The notes: generated by a model not told the origin, from the sequence alone. Counted from the stretch's first letter, positions 10,803 through 21,900 are shown. The stretch: 64,000 bases of DNA from Tribonema minus (GCA_017506865.1 JAFCMP010000223.1:1054001-1118000), one strand, 5' to 3'. Numbers and translations are program-made.

Positions 10803-11603
10803 TCATTCTGACGCTGCTGCTGCCCGCAGTGCACGCGCGCATCGCCGCTTGTACGCTGCCATCCGAAATGAGTCGGCGCGCAGAGCGCCGCCCTCAGCCA
10901 AAACGTTCATCGTGCGGGCATCCGCCCTCACAGCCATGCGAGCGCTGGCGCAGGACTCCAGTACTGACGCCAGCGCCCCGGCGAGCAGTACTTGGCTCCG
11001 ACAACTCGAGATGTCGCCGTCGCCGACCTGCAGGGCAGCCATCGCACGCCCGACTGCGGCGAGCAAGGCCGGACTGTGCATGCGACATCGCTGCTCCTGG
11101 TCACTTGCGGCCGCCCAGGAGGCAAACATGGCAACGCCCTCGCTCCGCTCACATGCGCAGGCCGAGCTGAGCAGATCAGAGACTCGGCTGGCGCACGTGG
11201 ACGTGGCTTCTCGGCCTTCACATTCGCACTCCGGGAAGGGCTTGTGTGCGCCGAGGCAGGCCGTTTCAGCTTTGCCCGCCGTGACGATCCTCTTGACCGC
11301 CGCAAACGTGTTCCAGAACAAGGACTTGTCGCCGCTGCGAGGTTGCACCTCCACAACGGTGCTGCCTTCACTCTCCCCCTTGAACAGAGTGACGACGAAC
11401 TCGGCCACCTCAGCGGCGCTGGCCACAATGCAACGCCAGCGGGGGCCGTTGCGCGAGAAGTCGCAGTCGGTTAGCTCCAGTGCTCGCTGCACTGCGGCCG
11501 AAATGTCCACCAGAGACCTGTCTGCCACGCAAAAGCTGCTGCGCTCCAGGTGCTGGGGCGCAGGCGCTGCCTCCTGCACGCACGTATCTGGGCAGGTGTT
11601 CAT
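10803..11603 (-). CDS. Possible KA1-like plus helical-repeat protein
   Basis: A 266-codon frame from the ATG at 11603 stops at 10803. The first half includes DISAAVQRALELTDCDFSRN, then a strand-rich stretch VAEFVVTLFKG, then VVEVQPRSGDKSLFWNTF. That V-E-x-Q-x-R-x-G-D-x-x-x-F pattern resembles the KA1-like domain found in some protist kinase and armadillo proteins. The second half is all-helical and Ala/Ser-rich (ALLAAVGRAMAALQVGD, VLLAGALASVLESCASARMA), consistent with armadillo-type repeats. The N-terminal ten residues precede a good CAG|GAG acceptor, so the true first exon may be upstream. Assignment is from remembered pattern only. A local lipid-binding or scaffold role is inference. Confidence 0.45.
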   Translation of the reverse strand: MNTCPDTCVQEAAPAPQHLERSSFCVADRSLVDISAAVQRALELTDCDFSRNGPRWRCIVASAAEVAEFVVTLFKGESEGSTVVEVQPRSGDKSLFWNTFAAVKRIVTAGKAETACLGAHKPFPECECEGREATSTCASRVSDLLSSACACERSEGVAMFASWAAASDQEQRCRMHSPALLAAVGRAMAALQVGDGDISSCRSQVLLAGALASVLESCASARMAVRADARTMNVLAEGGALRADSFRMAAYKRRCARALRAAAASE

Positions 11604-11739
11604 GTCAGACGCCGACGCAGGCTGGGCAAGTTATGGACTTCATTTTTCACGTCCTCGTGCACACGAACAATTGCGTGCAGCGTTTGCAGTGCGGCCGTCC
11701 CCTTCGCGCTCCCAAAGCGTGGGCGTTGGGCTGCTGTTG

Positions 11740-12095
11740 AGGGGGGGAGGTTGGTGATTGGCCTTTGCCTTTTTGATGCAGGGTGACGATTGGCCTTGCC
11801 TTTGAGGGAAGGCTGAGGATCTGGACGGGGGGACACTTGGCCTTTGCCATTTTGGGGGAGGGTTGACAGAAACCCTTTGCCTGTTTGGCTGAGGGTTGAC
11901 GATCAGTCCTTGCTTTTGTGGACGAAGGTTGGCGATCGGTCCTTGCCTTTGTGGAAGAAGGTTGATGATTGGCCTTTGCATGTTGCTTTGAGGAGGTCGG
12001 CCTTCGGCATTTGCCATCGGCATTTGCCATCGGCATTTGCCATCGGCATTTGCCATCGACACCATCGGCATTTACCATCGGCATTTGCCTTCCCA
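11740..12095. repeat. Degenerate ~50-bp minisatellite ending in a 13-bp tandem repeat
   Basis: From about 11740 to 12000 there are five or six degenerate copies of a unit like GGTTGACGATCAGTCCTTGC followed by TTTTGTGGA. From about 12004 to 12090 a 13-bp unit GGCATTTGCCATC repeats about six times, with one interruption. Apparent proteins here (repeated QPSSTKARTDR and similar) are translations of the repeats, not genes. Confidence 0.85.
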
Positions 12096-12425
12096 CAAGA
12101 GCTCTTCAAGTGCTGGGTTGAAGTTCTGGACAGTCCGGATCTTCAGGGTTGGGAAGCGGTGGGGAGGAGGTTGGAGAGGCGATACTGTCTGGCAGAGGCT
12201 CGTCGGATCCATTTTCATCTCTTGGGCACAACACTCAATACCCGCCTACCCGTCTGGTTTTCCAGATGCAATCACCGACGAATCCAAGCCCATAAACACG
12301 TCAACAAGAGCATCATAAGTGCACGTATCACATGTATTCACCCCGGTATCACTGGTTCCATGTTAGTTCGTTGAAATTGTGCAGCCGCATGTCAAGTCGG
12401 CGAGCGGCCCGGCACACCTGAAAGC

Positions 12426-13115
12426 AGCCACTCACACCACTCACATCCGTAGGCTCCCAGTCACATCCGTAGGCTCCCAGTCACACCATTGACACCTGAA
12501 AGCAGCCACTCACACCACTCACACCAGTCACACCACTCACACCAGTCACACCAGTCACACCACTCACACCACTCACACCTGAAAGCAGCCACTCACACCA
12601 TTGACACCATTGACACCATTGACACCATTGACACCATTGACACCATTGACACAGTTGACATCCGCAGGCTCCCATCGACACCCGAAAGCAGCCACTCACA
12701 TCCACAGGCTCCCACTCACACCAGTCACACCATTGACACCATTGACACCATTGACATCCGCAGGCTCCCATCGACACCCAGCGGCAACCCGAAAGCAGCC
12801 ACTCACATCCACAGGCTCCCACTCACACCAGTCACACCATTGACATCCGTAGGCTCCCATTGACACCATTGACATCCGTAGGCTCCCATTGACACAGCTG
12901 ACACAGTTGACACAGTTGACATCCGCAGGCTCCCATTGACATCCGCAGGCTCCAGTTGACACCCAACGGCAACCCGCAGGCTCCAGTTGACAGCATTGAC
13001 ATCCGCAGGCTCCATCGACCATTCAGACGACTCAGACGATTGCAGGGTCTCAGATCATGAGACTGCGCTGTTGCACCCGTCGCCATCGACGATTCAGAAG
13101 ACTCAGACGATTGCA
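12426..13115. repeat. Compound minisatellite (CACTCACACCAGT / ATTGACACC / CATCCGCAGGCTCCC)
   Basis: About 600 bp are built from three interleaved short motifs: CTCACACCAGTCACACC, CATTGACACC (six in a row near 12598-12650) and ACATCCGCAGGCTCCC. They recur in higher-order blocks ending near 13020. Right after this, a duplicated piece with ACTCAGACGATTGCAGG occurs at about 13020-13050 and 13090-13118. Open frames here are periodic Thr/Pro/Ser/His or Cys/Gly/Trp translations of the repeats and are not genes. From 13120 to 13890 I see no gene, only a 7-bp-stem hairpin (GCCGGGC-loop-GCCCGGC) at about 13691-13711. Confidence 0.85.
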
Positions 13116-13894
13116 GGCGCACCCGTGTAGAATAGTGTGAGCAGCTGCTGACGAGGGTCAAATGCTCTCTGCTGTGACAGATGATGAGCAGCATGCAGTT
13201 GCAAAAGGGGGTGACATGCTCCAAACAGGTTCCCGGGGTCACAGGGGGGTAGGCTGGTATTGCAGTCTTGGCGTTGGGCATCCACGTGGTGACCGCAGCT
13301 TCACTCGAGCTTGTGCGAAGATGTGCCAGTGACCAAGTGCTCATGAGTCAAAACTGCATCGCATGAATTATGCATCTCCATATTGCGAATGCAGAAAACG
13401 AGACATCCTGCACACGCATGTCGAAATGCAGCCCGCAAAGCATTTTGCACATCTAGCTGAACAACCAACTGCTTGTTCCCAGATCCGGGAGGCATGTACC
13501 TGCTGGTATTACAACTAGTCAAAATTTGCAGTTGGCTGTACAACGCATTGACCACCAGCATTCAAGTGACAGCATGGCATGGCCCCAATTACAGTGCACT
13601 TGCAAGCACAACAGCTCTGCGGTCCACATTAAACATGCGGTGCAAGCTGGCAAGAATGGCAGGCTGGCATGAGCAAATTAAGCATGCAAGCCGGGCCTAG
13701 AAGCCCGGCCTACTGTGTACGCGCGCGCATCTGTGTTGTGCATACGTCAACATGCTTGGCAAACTGAGTGTGGCATGCTGCTGCTGCATTTCATAAACAT
13801 GTATCGAGCGGTGAGGCGGGCAGCAAAGAATGAAGTGACAGAGTGCATTTTGTGGCAAGAAAACAAGTACATCACAACAGAATGTTTCAAGCGA

Positions 13895-15705
13895 TCACTG
13901 ACCGCAACTGTGTTCACAATAACTTGCGGCAAGCGCAATTGCACTTTGTCCTACATGCTCTTGGCACCCCTTTGCAGTTATGGATGTGAGCCGCTTCAAC
14001 TGCCACAACGAGTCCGGCAGGCACGGCAAGCGAGTGCAGTCCTGGAGATTCAGCCGTGTGAGCGATTGCAGATTGCCTATGCTGTCTGGAAGTGCAGCCA
14101 GCGCCTGGCACATACTTAAATCGAGGTGCGTGAGCACCTGCAGATCGCCAATGCTGATCGGCAGCGCCGTCAGCCCCGTGCACTCTGAAAGTTCAATCTC
14201 CGTGAGCACCGACAGGCTGCCAAGGGTGTCTGGCAGGGCTACGAGCCCGGCACATGAGAAAACATCCAGGCACGTAAGTGCCTGCAGCTCGCCAATGGTG
14301 TCTGAAAGGCAATCTAGTGCACCACAGCATAACAAATTAAGCTTTGTCAGTGCTGCCAGGCTGCCGATACTCCTTGGCAGGCTTGTGATCGGCAAGTAGT
14401 CCAGATTGAGGAATCACAAGTGAGCTAGCTTGCCAATGGAATCAGGCAGAGTTGCCAAAGCAGTGCACGATACGATTCGCAGCTCTGTCAGAGCTGTCAA
14501 ATCACCGAGGCATGCCGGCAAGCTTGTGAGCTCGTCACACCACCCCAATGCCAGCTTTTGCAAGGATGCCAGATTGCCTATGGAAGCAGGCAGGCTGGAG
14601 AGCTCCTTACAGGGCATAAGGCACAAATCCTTCGACAGGGGCAGATTGCCGATGCTGTGTGGCAAACATCGCAGCTGGCTGCATTCGCTTAAATTTAGCC
14701 TCGTCAATGCAACCAGGTCACCGAGATTGTAAGGCAAGTACTCTAGCTCCTTGCAACTGCTCAAATCAAGCTCTGTCAGTGCCGGCAGGTCATCTATGCA
14801 ACCCGGCAGCCACGCTTGGCCGTGGCCAAGACACACAGACTTCACTAGCTCCAGCGCATCTCTCTGAGGGCCGGTCCGGGAGTCGCTGGCACGAAGGGCC
14901 GCGCGCAGCAGGGGCACCGTGGCTTTCAGGCTGCACTCTACAATATGCAGCGCCTGCAATGTGCGTGGAATGCGCGTGAACTCCCCTCCTGCATACTTCT
15001 GTAAAGTGATGAGCTTGACGTCTCCGAACAAGGCATCGAACGCGTCCGCAGCGCCAGTGGCGGGCGCGGCAGCGCTCAGAGACATGGCGAGCAGCGGGTC
15101 GACCTCAAATGAGCCGCGCAGCCTGAGGTGGGAGAGAGTTTTGCTGACGAGGGCCTGGGCAGCCACAGCAGGAGTGCACGGCGCTCTGAAGGTCAGGCGT
15201 GCAAATGGCTTCACCTTCTGGTGCATGAGCTTGCACAGACTCCAGCCGTCCATGGGCAGCATGTGATTATGCGCCATCACCGTGAGCGCATGCGTGTGAG
15301 CATGTGTAAGGTGATATAGCTGACATCCTCAGGCTCTGCCGCCTTGATTCGCTTGTGCACCAGTAAAGCCTCCTGACGAGCTGCTGCTCCAGCGCCATCC
15401 TGAGTGACCCTCCGACCGCCAGCGAGGTGAAGCTCTCCTTCCTGCGCGGCCTCAGCTTCGCCGCCGAGCGAAGAATGCACCACTGGTTCCTCTGCGTTCG
15501 GTGTTGAGCGCGGTGATCGCTGCGACGATTGCGAGGGATCGAGCCCGATACCCTGTGGCTGCTGGCATGTCTGCGCCAATGCTGCGTTCAGGGCGGGCAG
15601 CTCCTTGCGTTTGCTGGCAAGACTTGTCAGCAGCGCATCTATCTCTCCGACAACCTTCTCCTTTCGACGTCGCAGATCCTTTGATCCAGTGGCGATGCTA
15701 GCCAT
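13895..15705 (-). pseudogene. LRR protein paralog 1, broken by a frameshift and an in-frame TGA
   Basis: Three open segments line up with one LRR protein. The N-terminal part (ATG at 15705, a Lys/Glu/Leu coiled coil KEKVVGEIDALLTSLASKR and linker) runs to EDVSYITL and then leaves frame. Between EDVS and the conserved TV-A-NHML block this copy has 35 bp where the intact paralog has 27. The second segment (from about 15300 to 14414) carries the conserved domain and first LRRs and ends at TGA 14416-14414, where the intact paralog has CGG (Arg) in LAHLRSL. The third (14413-13895) continues in the same frame as the last LRRs to ITAKGCQEHVGQS and a stop. The repeats follow L-x-x-L-x-L-x-x-C-x-x-L-x-x-L-P-x-x-I-G. 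Without editing or readthrough this is a pseudogene. Confidence 0.75.
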
Positions 15706-15965
15706 TTTCGCTGCAGCCTGTGGAGATCTTTTTCTCACAACTCAACTTTCAGTTGAAGTTCGTGATTAAATTGGATTGAAGTTGAATTGAAGTCCAGGCC
15801 AGCACTTGACACCTAAGCATTGCACAAACTGCAGAGCCAATACAAGCTGAGGCATCAAGTGCAGCTCCGCATCATCTCACAGTATCCAGCAGCACTTACA
15901 GATGCAGTGACAGCATGCTGCCAGGCCCCCACACATCAAGCCAGGGCCGTTGCTCTGTGTATACG

Positions 15966-16974
15966 CTACAAAAGGTTGTGACCTTCGTTTGACCCAACGA
16001 ACAGCTCTGTCAGAGCTGGCAGGTCAACGAGGCAAACCGGCAACCTCGTCAGCGCAGGGCAAAAGGCCAGCGTAAACTTTTCAAGCGACACAAGGTTGCC
16101 GATGGTATCAGGCAGGCTAGAGATCTGCTCGCACAGGAGAAGGCTCAGCTCCGTCAACAAACTAAGGTTGCCAATGCTGTCAGGCAAATGTTGCAGGCCG
16201 CTGCACTCACGTAGATGAAGCCGCGTCAGTGAGGCAAGGTCACCAATGCTGTGAGGCATGTGAAATAGCCCGTGGCAATCCCTCAGATTGAGCTCCGTCA
16301 GCACCGGCAGGTCAGCAATGCAGCCTGGCAGGCGCTTGGTGTAACGCCCGAAAGATACTGACCTGACTAGTACCAGCGCATCTGTCTGTTTGAGGGCCTA
16401 AGCCTGTGGCGTGGACAACCGCACGCAGCATCGGAATTGTTGTAGCAAGATCGCACTCGACGATGCGCAGCGCCTGCAGCGTGTGTGGGATGCGCGTGAG
16501 CGCGCCTGCATGGTGCCGCAGGGTGATGACCGTGACATCTCTGAACAAAGCGTCATAGTCGTCTGCGGCACCGCTAGCAGTTGCAGCAGGGCTCAGAGCC
16601 AAGGCCTGCAGTGGATCCACGTCGAACGATCCGCGCAGCTCAATGTGGACGACGGTTTTGCTGACGAAGGCCTGGGCAGCGGTAGCCACAGGAAACCTCC
16701 CTTTGAAAATCATGCGTGCACATGGCTTCACCTTGAGGTGCATGAGCTTGCACAGACTCCAGGCATCCTTAGGCAGCATGTGGTTCTGCGCCACCACCGT
16801 CAGCGCGAGCGTAAGCGTGTCCAAGCTGGCATCCTCACGCTCCGGAGGCTTGTGCCGCTTTGAGCTTAGTGAAGCTTCCTGAGGAGGTGCCGCCCCAGCG
16901 CTGGTTGAATAAGACTCCGGCCACCAGCGCATCCCTGAGGTCGCCCCGGCTTCAGCTTGCTTGCCTGGATACAT
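15966..16974 (-). pseudogene. LRR protein paralog 2, 4-bp frameshift and lost C-terminal repeats
   Basis: The N-terminal segment from the ATG at 16974 covers the conserved domain (DAWSLCKLMHLKVKPCARM) and runs to about 16395. There the intact paralog has CAAACAAATGCG and this copy has CAAACAGACAGATGCG, a 4-bp insertion that looks like a short tandem duplication. The frame then ends at 16312. The correct continuation (LPGCIADLPVLTELNLRDC) resumes in another frame through 16304-15966, with four to five LRRs up to PALTELFVGS, then diverges to a stop. The remaining seven or so repeats of the intact paralog are absent. Sequence just beyond (about 15800-15930) matches the 3' flank of the intact paralog, so the C-terminus was removed by an internal deletion. 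Confidence 0.75.
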
Positions 16975-18046
16975 CGCCGCACTCGTTCTCACAATTCTCT
17001 AAAGCTTTTCAGAGCGACAAAAACTTCAACAACTGAAGTTCGTTGTTGAAGTTTGTTTTTGCACTTTGTCAAACATGCGCTTACTTTTCTCATGACTCTC
17101 TGGAATGCCCTTGATCATCTTGCCCTTTGTACCATCCACCTTGCTCGTCTCTCTGATCTTGCTGCTTGAATAATTTTGCTCACATCATTGTACTTTTATT
17201 ATATTCCACTTGTGGCTGTGGAAATGCCATGTTGTAGGTGTGTCGCCTTGTTCTCACTCTTGGATGTAGCATGCAAAGCTTGCACGCCACACCCCGCCCC
17301 CCACCTCACCCCCAACAAAGCACCCGCAAGCGACTGTCCCCCACATACTAGCAGGGATACCAAACAAAGCTACAAGACTCTCCCCCCACATCATTGTACT
17401 TATCTGACTGTTCGTGCTCAAGTACTGTACCACTTCTTGGCAAGTTCTGCTGGCAGCTGATGCATGAATGGTCAAGACCAACTTGAGGAGTGTGCGCAGG
17501 GTCACAACTCGCGTGCTGAGACATGGTGGCATTGTCATTTAGCACGTGCCTACAAGAAGGCGCCACAGGCCAGGGTGTGACACAGGATTGAGCACTGCGC
17601 AAACTGCACCAATACAAGCCGCGGCACCACTTGCAACTTCGCAGCATCAACTCGCTTTGTCCACCAGCACTCACGGATGGAGCAGTAATAGCATGCTGCC
17701 ACGCTGAGCACAGTGCACAAGCACAACAGTCTATACACAGCACTAAGTGCAAGTGGGGCACAAGTGGCAAAAGCGTTGAAGCTAGGCTGCTGCTGTGTGA
17801 GCACGTGCTGCAAAGTGTTGTGATGTGCACAAAAGAGGCATATAAGCGTGGCGCACTGCAACATTTGCGCATGTCAAGGGCATCTCAAGCGGGCATACAC
17901 AAGGCAGAAGGGGCAGAGCGCTCCGCTGCAAAGCCAACTGTGATGTGCATGTTGAAAGCAAATGAAAAGGGCAAACAAAAGACGGAAAGGACACATCGCT
18001 CCTTTGTGCAAGTAAGGAAATGCAAAGGTATGTATGTTCCAAGCAA

Positions 18047-19606
18047 TCACCGGCCGCAAGTACGTGCGAGGTTCCTGCCCACTAGCGCCTCTGCACTCTG
18101 TTGAACACGCTCTTGACACCCCTGTGCATTGATTGATGTGAGCTTTATCAACTGCCACAGCGCGTCCGGCAGGCAGAACAGCCCGGTGCAGCCCCTCAGG
18201 ACCAGCGCTCTGAGCGCTGCTAGCTCGCCAATGCTGTCTGGCAGCATCATGAGCTCCGAGCACATTCTGAGGTCAAGGTACGTCAGCGCTTGCATACTGC
18301 CAATATCGTTCGGCAGTGCCGCAAGCCCCTCACAGTCCCTGACATCCAACTTTGTGAGCGACGAAAGGCGGCATATGGTGTCTGGCAGGGCTTCAAGCTC
18401 GTCACATAATGTGACCTGCAGACATGTAAGCTCCTGCAGCGCGCCAATGGTGTCAGGCAGGCAGGATACTGCGCTGCAGTTGCTCACGTCAAGCTTTGTC
18501 AGTGCTGCCAGGCTGCCGATGCTCCTTGGCAGGGTTTTGATCGGCAAGAAGTCTAGAACGAGCGACCGCAAGTGGGCTAGATGGCCTATGAAGCCAGGAA
18601 GAACTGTCAGGACATCACATGACCCAATGAACAGCTCTGTCAGAGCTGGCAGGTCAACGAGGCAAACCGGCAACCTTGCCAGCGCAGGGCAAAAGGCCAG
18701 CGTCAACTTTTCAAGCAACACAAGGTTGCCGATGGTGGCAGGCAGGCTAGAGACCGGCTCGCACAGGAGAAGGCTCAGCTCTGTCAACGAACTAAGGTTG
18801 CCGATGCTGTCTGGCAAATATTGCAGGTCGCTGCACTCCTGTAGATGAAGCCTCGTCAGTGACATCAGGTCACCGATGCTGTGAGGCAGGTGAACTAGCC
18901 CGTAGCATTCCTCCAGATTGAGCTCCGTCAACGCCGGCAAGTCAACGATGCAGCCTGGCAGGCGATTGGTGTCAGGCCCAAAAGATACCGACTTGACTAA
19001 CGCCAGCGCATTTGTTTGAAGGCTCGGGTCCTTGCCATCGACTAACGCACGCAGCATCGGAATCGTTGTAGTAAGATCGCACTCGACAATGTGCAGCGCC
19101 TGCAGCGTGTGTGGGATGCGCGTGAACGCGCCTGCATGGTGCCACAAGGTGATGACCGTGACATCTCTGAACAAGGCGTCAAAGTTGTCTGCGGCGCCGG
19201 TCGCGCCTGCAGCAGGGCGCAGAGCCAAGGCCTGCAGCGGATCCACGTCAAATGATCCACGCAGCTCGAGGTGGACAATAGTTTTGCTGGCAAAGGCCTG
19301 GGCGGCAGTAACCGGAGGCGCTGGCCCTTCAAGGATCATACGCGCACATGGCTTCACCTTGAGGTGCATGAGCTTGCACAGACTCCAGGCGTCCTTGGAC
19401 AGCATGTGGTTCTGCGCCACCACCGTCAGCGCTAGCGTAAGCGCGTCCAAGCCGCTGACATCCTCACGCTCCGGAGGCTTGAACCGTCTGAGCCTCAGTA
19501 AAGCCTCCTGAGAAGCTGCCGCGCCGACGCTGTTGTGAGCAATGCTCCGACCGCCAGCATGTCCGCTCTCAGATTCCCCCTCCCCAATCTCACCGCCAGC
19601 ATCCAT
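18047..19606 (-). CDS. Leucine-rich-repeat protein (intact member of a three-copy cluster)
   Basis: A single uninterrupted frame from the ATG at 19606 gives 519 residues. Residues 1-60 are a Gly/Glu linker. Residues about 60-170 form a conserved domain shared by all three copies (ALTVVAQNHMLSKDAWSLCK, then FRDVTVITLWHHAG). From about residue 195 there are roughly twelve 24-residue LRRs of the type L-T-x-L-x-L-x-x-C-x-x-L-x-x-L-P-x-x-I-G-x-L, as in plant disease-resistance and protist LRR proteins. No NB-ARC, kinase, GTPase or membrane segment is visible, so a ligand-binding role is only an analogy. Upstream, 19610-19850 still resembles the coiled-coil N-terminus of paralog 1, but it has a 4-bp deletion and an in-frame TAG, so the present protein probably starts at 19606. 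Confidence 0.75.
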   Translation of the reverse strand: MDAGGEIGEGESESGHAGGRSIAHNSVGAAASQEALLRLRRFKPPEREDVSGLDALTLALTVVAQNHMLSKDAWSLCKLMHLKVKPCARMILEGPAPPVTAAQAFASKTIVHLELRGSFDVDPLQALALRPAAGATGAADNFDALFRDVTVITLWHHAGAFTRIPHTLQALHIVECDLTTTIPMLRALVDGKDPSLQTNALALVKSVSFGPDTNRLPGCIVDLPALTELNLEECYGLVHLPHSIGDLMSLTRLHLQECSDLQYLPDSIGNLSSLTELSLLLCEPVSSLPATIGNLVLLEKLTLAFCPALARLPVCLVDLPALTELFIGSCDVLTVLPGFIGHLAHLRSLVLDFLPIKTLPRSIGSLAALTKLDVSNCSAVSCLPDTIGALQELTCLQVTLCDELEALPDTICRLSSLTKLDVRDCEGLAALPNDIGSMQALTYLDLRMCSELMMLPDSIGELAALRALVLRGCTGLFCLPDALWQLIKLTSINAQGCQERVQQSAEALVGRNLARTCGR

Positions 19607-19609
19607 CGC

Positions 19610-19860
19610 CGCCAATCGCTAGTTTCGCTGAATTAGCTGCTGGCCACCACTGGAGAGTAGAGGTCGTTTTGGGGTCGCGGTTGATGGTTGATGGCCTGTG
19701 ACTGCTAGCAAGCGTTCAGCGTGCAGCTCCTGCCGTTTGCTTGCAAGTGTTGTAAGCAGTGAGTTTATCTCGGACAGCAGCCCCTCCGACGTCGCAGCCC
19801 CACTAGTTCAGTGGCAAAGGCAGCCAGCCTCTTTCTCTCGGTCGGCTGGGCTGTGTCCGA
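19610..19860 (-). pseudogene. Decayed N-terminal coiled-coil segment upstream of the intact LRR gene
   Basis: On the minus strand this stretch matches the N-terminus of LRR paralog 1: LRRR, then E-I-x-x-L-L-T-x-L-A-S-K-R-x-E-L. After CGACGTCG it is 4 bp shorter than paralog 1, which breaks the frame. The coiled-coil frame then reaches a TAG shortly before the ATG at 19606. It could be 5' UTR derived from former coding sequence. Confidence 0.55.
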
Positions 19861-19899
19861 GTTTGATGAGATGAAGTTACTGTTGAAGTTGAGGTCCGG

Positions 19900-21900
19900 G
19901 TGTGTGTGAGCCACAGGTAGAAATTTTCAATGACCAACATGGGGGATGTGTAAGTGGACCTAATCACCTAGACATCGGCTCCCTTTGGTGCGACGGCTGC
20001 GCCTGCAGCTTCAAATGGCACGGCCGGCACGTTTCGATGCAACGAATGCCGATCGCTTTGACAGTTTGCACGTTGACGGCATGGATGAATTAGCAACCCA
20101 GCGGAGCCTGCGACCAATACAGCGACCCCATGTCGCCACAAATCGGCCCACATGAAGGCACCTGGTACCCGGTGGTTCCAGTCCGCTGCTTTGGCCGTCG
20201 GTGATGCTGGGTGTGACTACAAGGATTGTCGAGTGCCGTTTTCGTCAAACGTGCATAGCGAGAAAGTTCATAGTTGAGAACTTTGGAAGATCTGAAGGCT
20301 GCGAGCAAACAACAGCAGGGGATGGATGGCGCTTTTGTCATGTTACACTGCCAGAGTGGCATGATCATGGCACGCTTTTGTCATGTTACACTGCCAGAGT
20401 GGCATGATCATGGCAGACTTTGCACTGCTGAATGCCATAGCTTCTCAAGCCTGCAATACCAGTTGCATTGCATGGCCCAGCATCCAAGGTATTGTCTGGA
20501 TCTGCTGGAAATCTTCCAAAGTCCTGCAGTGAAGTGCAGCTTTCAAGACACCCATGGAGCTTCTTGGCCAGCGTCTGTCAAGTTCAAAAAAACAAGCAGC
20601 CTGAGCTATCGCTTGGAGATCAAATCCATTTGCAGAGAGCATCACCTGCATGACATGCCTGCGGTACAGCATCGGCGTGAACGCATACTACATCTCCACC
20701 ACAATAAAATATATCATCGCCTGTACAAGGGCGCAGTGCAGAGTGGGCTGCTGCGATGAAGCAAACTTTCCGATTCCATAGGCAATGGCCTCTCTTGGGG
20801 CCTTGATGATTACAAGTCCAGCAGTACTGTTTATTAATACTCGCTCAGGACGCGAAATAGATTAGTGAATGGTATCTAAGCTTGCTGTACAGAATCTACA
20901 TGTCGTGTGGCAGTCTGAAAGTGTATCAAACCACTCAAACGACGCCGCCGCCAAATGGCATCTCGAGATCCCCCCTACGTCCTTTGTCCATGCGCCCCCC
21001 CCCCCCCCCCCCACTGAATTCCGCCATGCGTGTCATGACTCATCAGATCGTCCAGAGTACGCCATGTGGAGCGCTGCCAACAGTACCAAGCACGCCAGGG
21101 CGATACCCTCAAAAGCTTTAGAACACGCTTCTCCGGGCACTTGACATCCTGCTGGCATACTCCTTCGCCACAGCCTCCAGCAGCTTCCGCCACTGCGCCC
21201 CGATGCTGCCAAATGACCGGATTGCTAAAGTGGCAAGTTTGTAGCAATGCTGATCACACCTAATGATCTCAAGTACATACACATAGCAGGTATCCTCATA
21301 AAGTCTTTCAACAGCTAATACGTTGTGAAAGCGCGGTTGGTCACATTCAAAGTTTGTGTGGAGCAACACAATCATATGACTGCTGAAGATGACTCTCAAC
21401 ATCAGCACCACGTCCACTATCATGGTCAGCTGAAGATGACTCACAACATCAGCACCACATCCAGTATCATGGTCAGAACCTGCCTACTACATGCACCAGC
21501 AATGCAGCGCCTTTTGCACGAAAATATGTCGTCCAAACAACATGTGACGCGGCAGGTTTGCAGTTACAAACAGATGCACAAGTCTTGTGAGGAAAGCCTT
21601 CATACACACAGGAGAAATGTGATTCCCAGCAAAACAAGTGCACAAAACAACTCAAAGCGTATCGGGATCAACACCTCTCCTGCACATGTATTTATAACTA
21701 TCAGTATCAGTCAACCTCGGCCAGCCAAAATACCATGCACTCTGCTGAAAATGGGAGCGTGGTGCTGTGTCGCTTCATCATATGGCGTTGTGTGCCTGCC
21801 GCCTTGCTGTGTTTGTGCTACTGTGCTAAGCCGTAGCTGTTGCATGGTGGCAGGGCACTGGAATGCCTTCATGTGTCTTCTACTTTGAAAGTATTAGTGT
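19900..21900. other. Gene-poor stretch with short tandem duplications
   Basis: No convincing gene was found. Visible structure: a 43-bp tandem duplication at 20331-20414, a 47-bp tandem duplication at 21383-21476 (CTGAAGATGACT followed by CAACATCAGCACCAC), and a C-run at about 20995-21012. At 20827-20850 there is a piece resembling the 3' end of the gene at 63861-64000. Isolated open frames are short and lack splice support. Confidence 0.5.

Noticed and set aside
1..11603. Endogenous giant virus or large mobile element
   Set aside because: A stand-alone SET gene and unknown ORFs suggested it, but the genes have GT-AG introns and host-like GC and repeats. No capsid, polymerase, integrase or terminal repeats are visible.
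12426..13115. Possible CRISPR-like repeat array
   Set aside because: Units are short, contiguous and variable, with no unique spacers; the genome is eukaryotic. It is a compound minisatellite.
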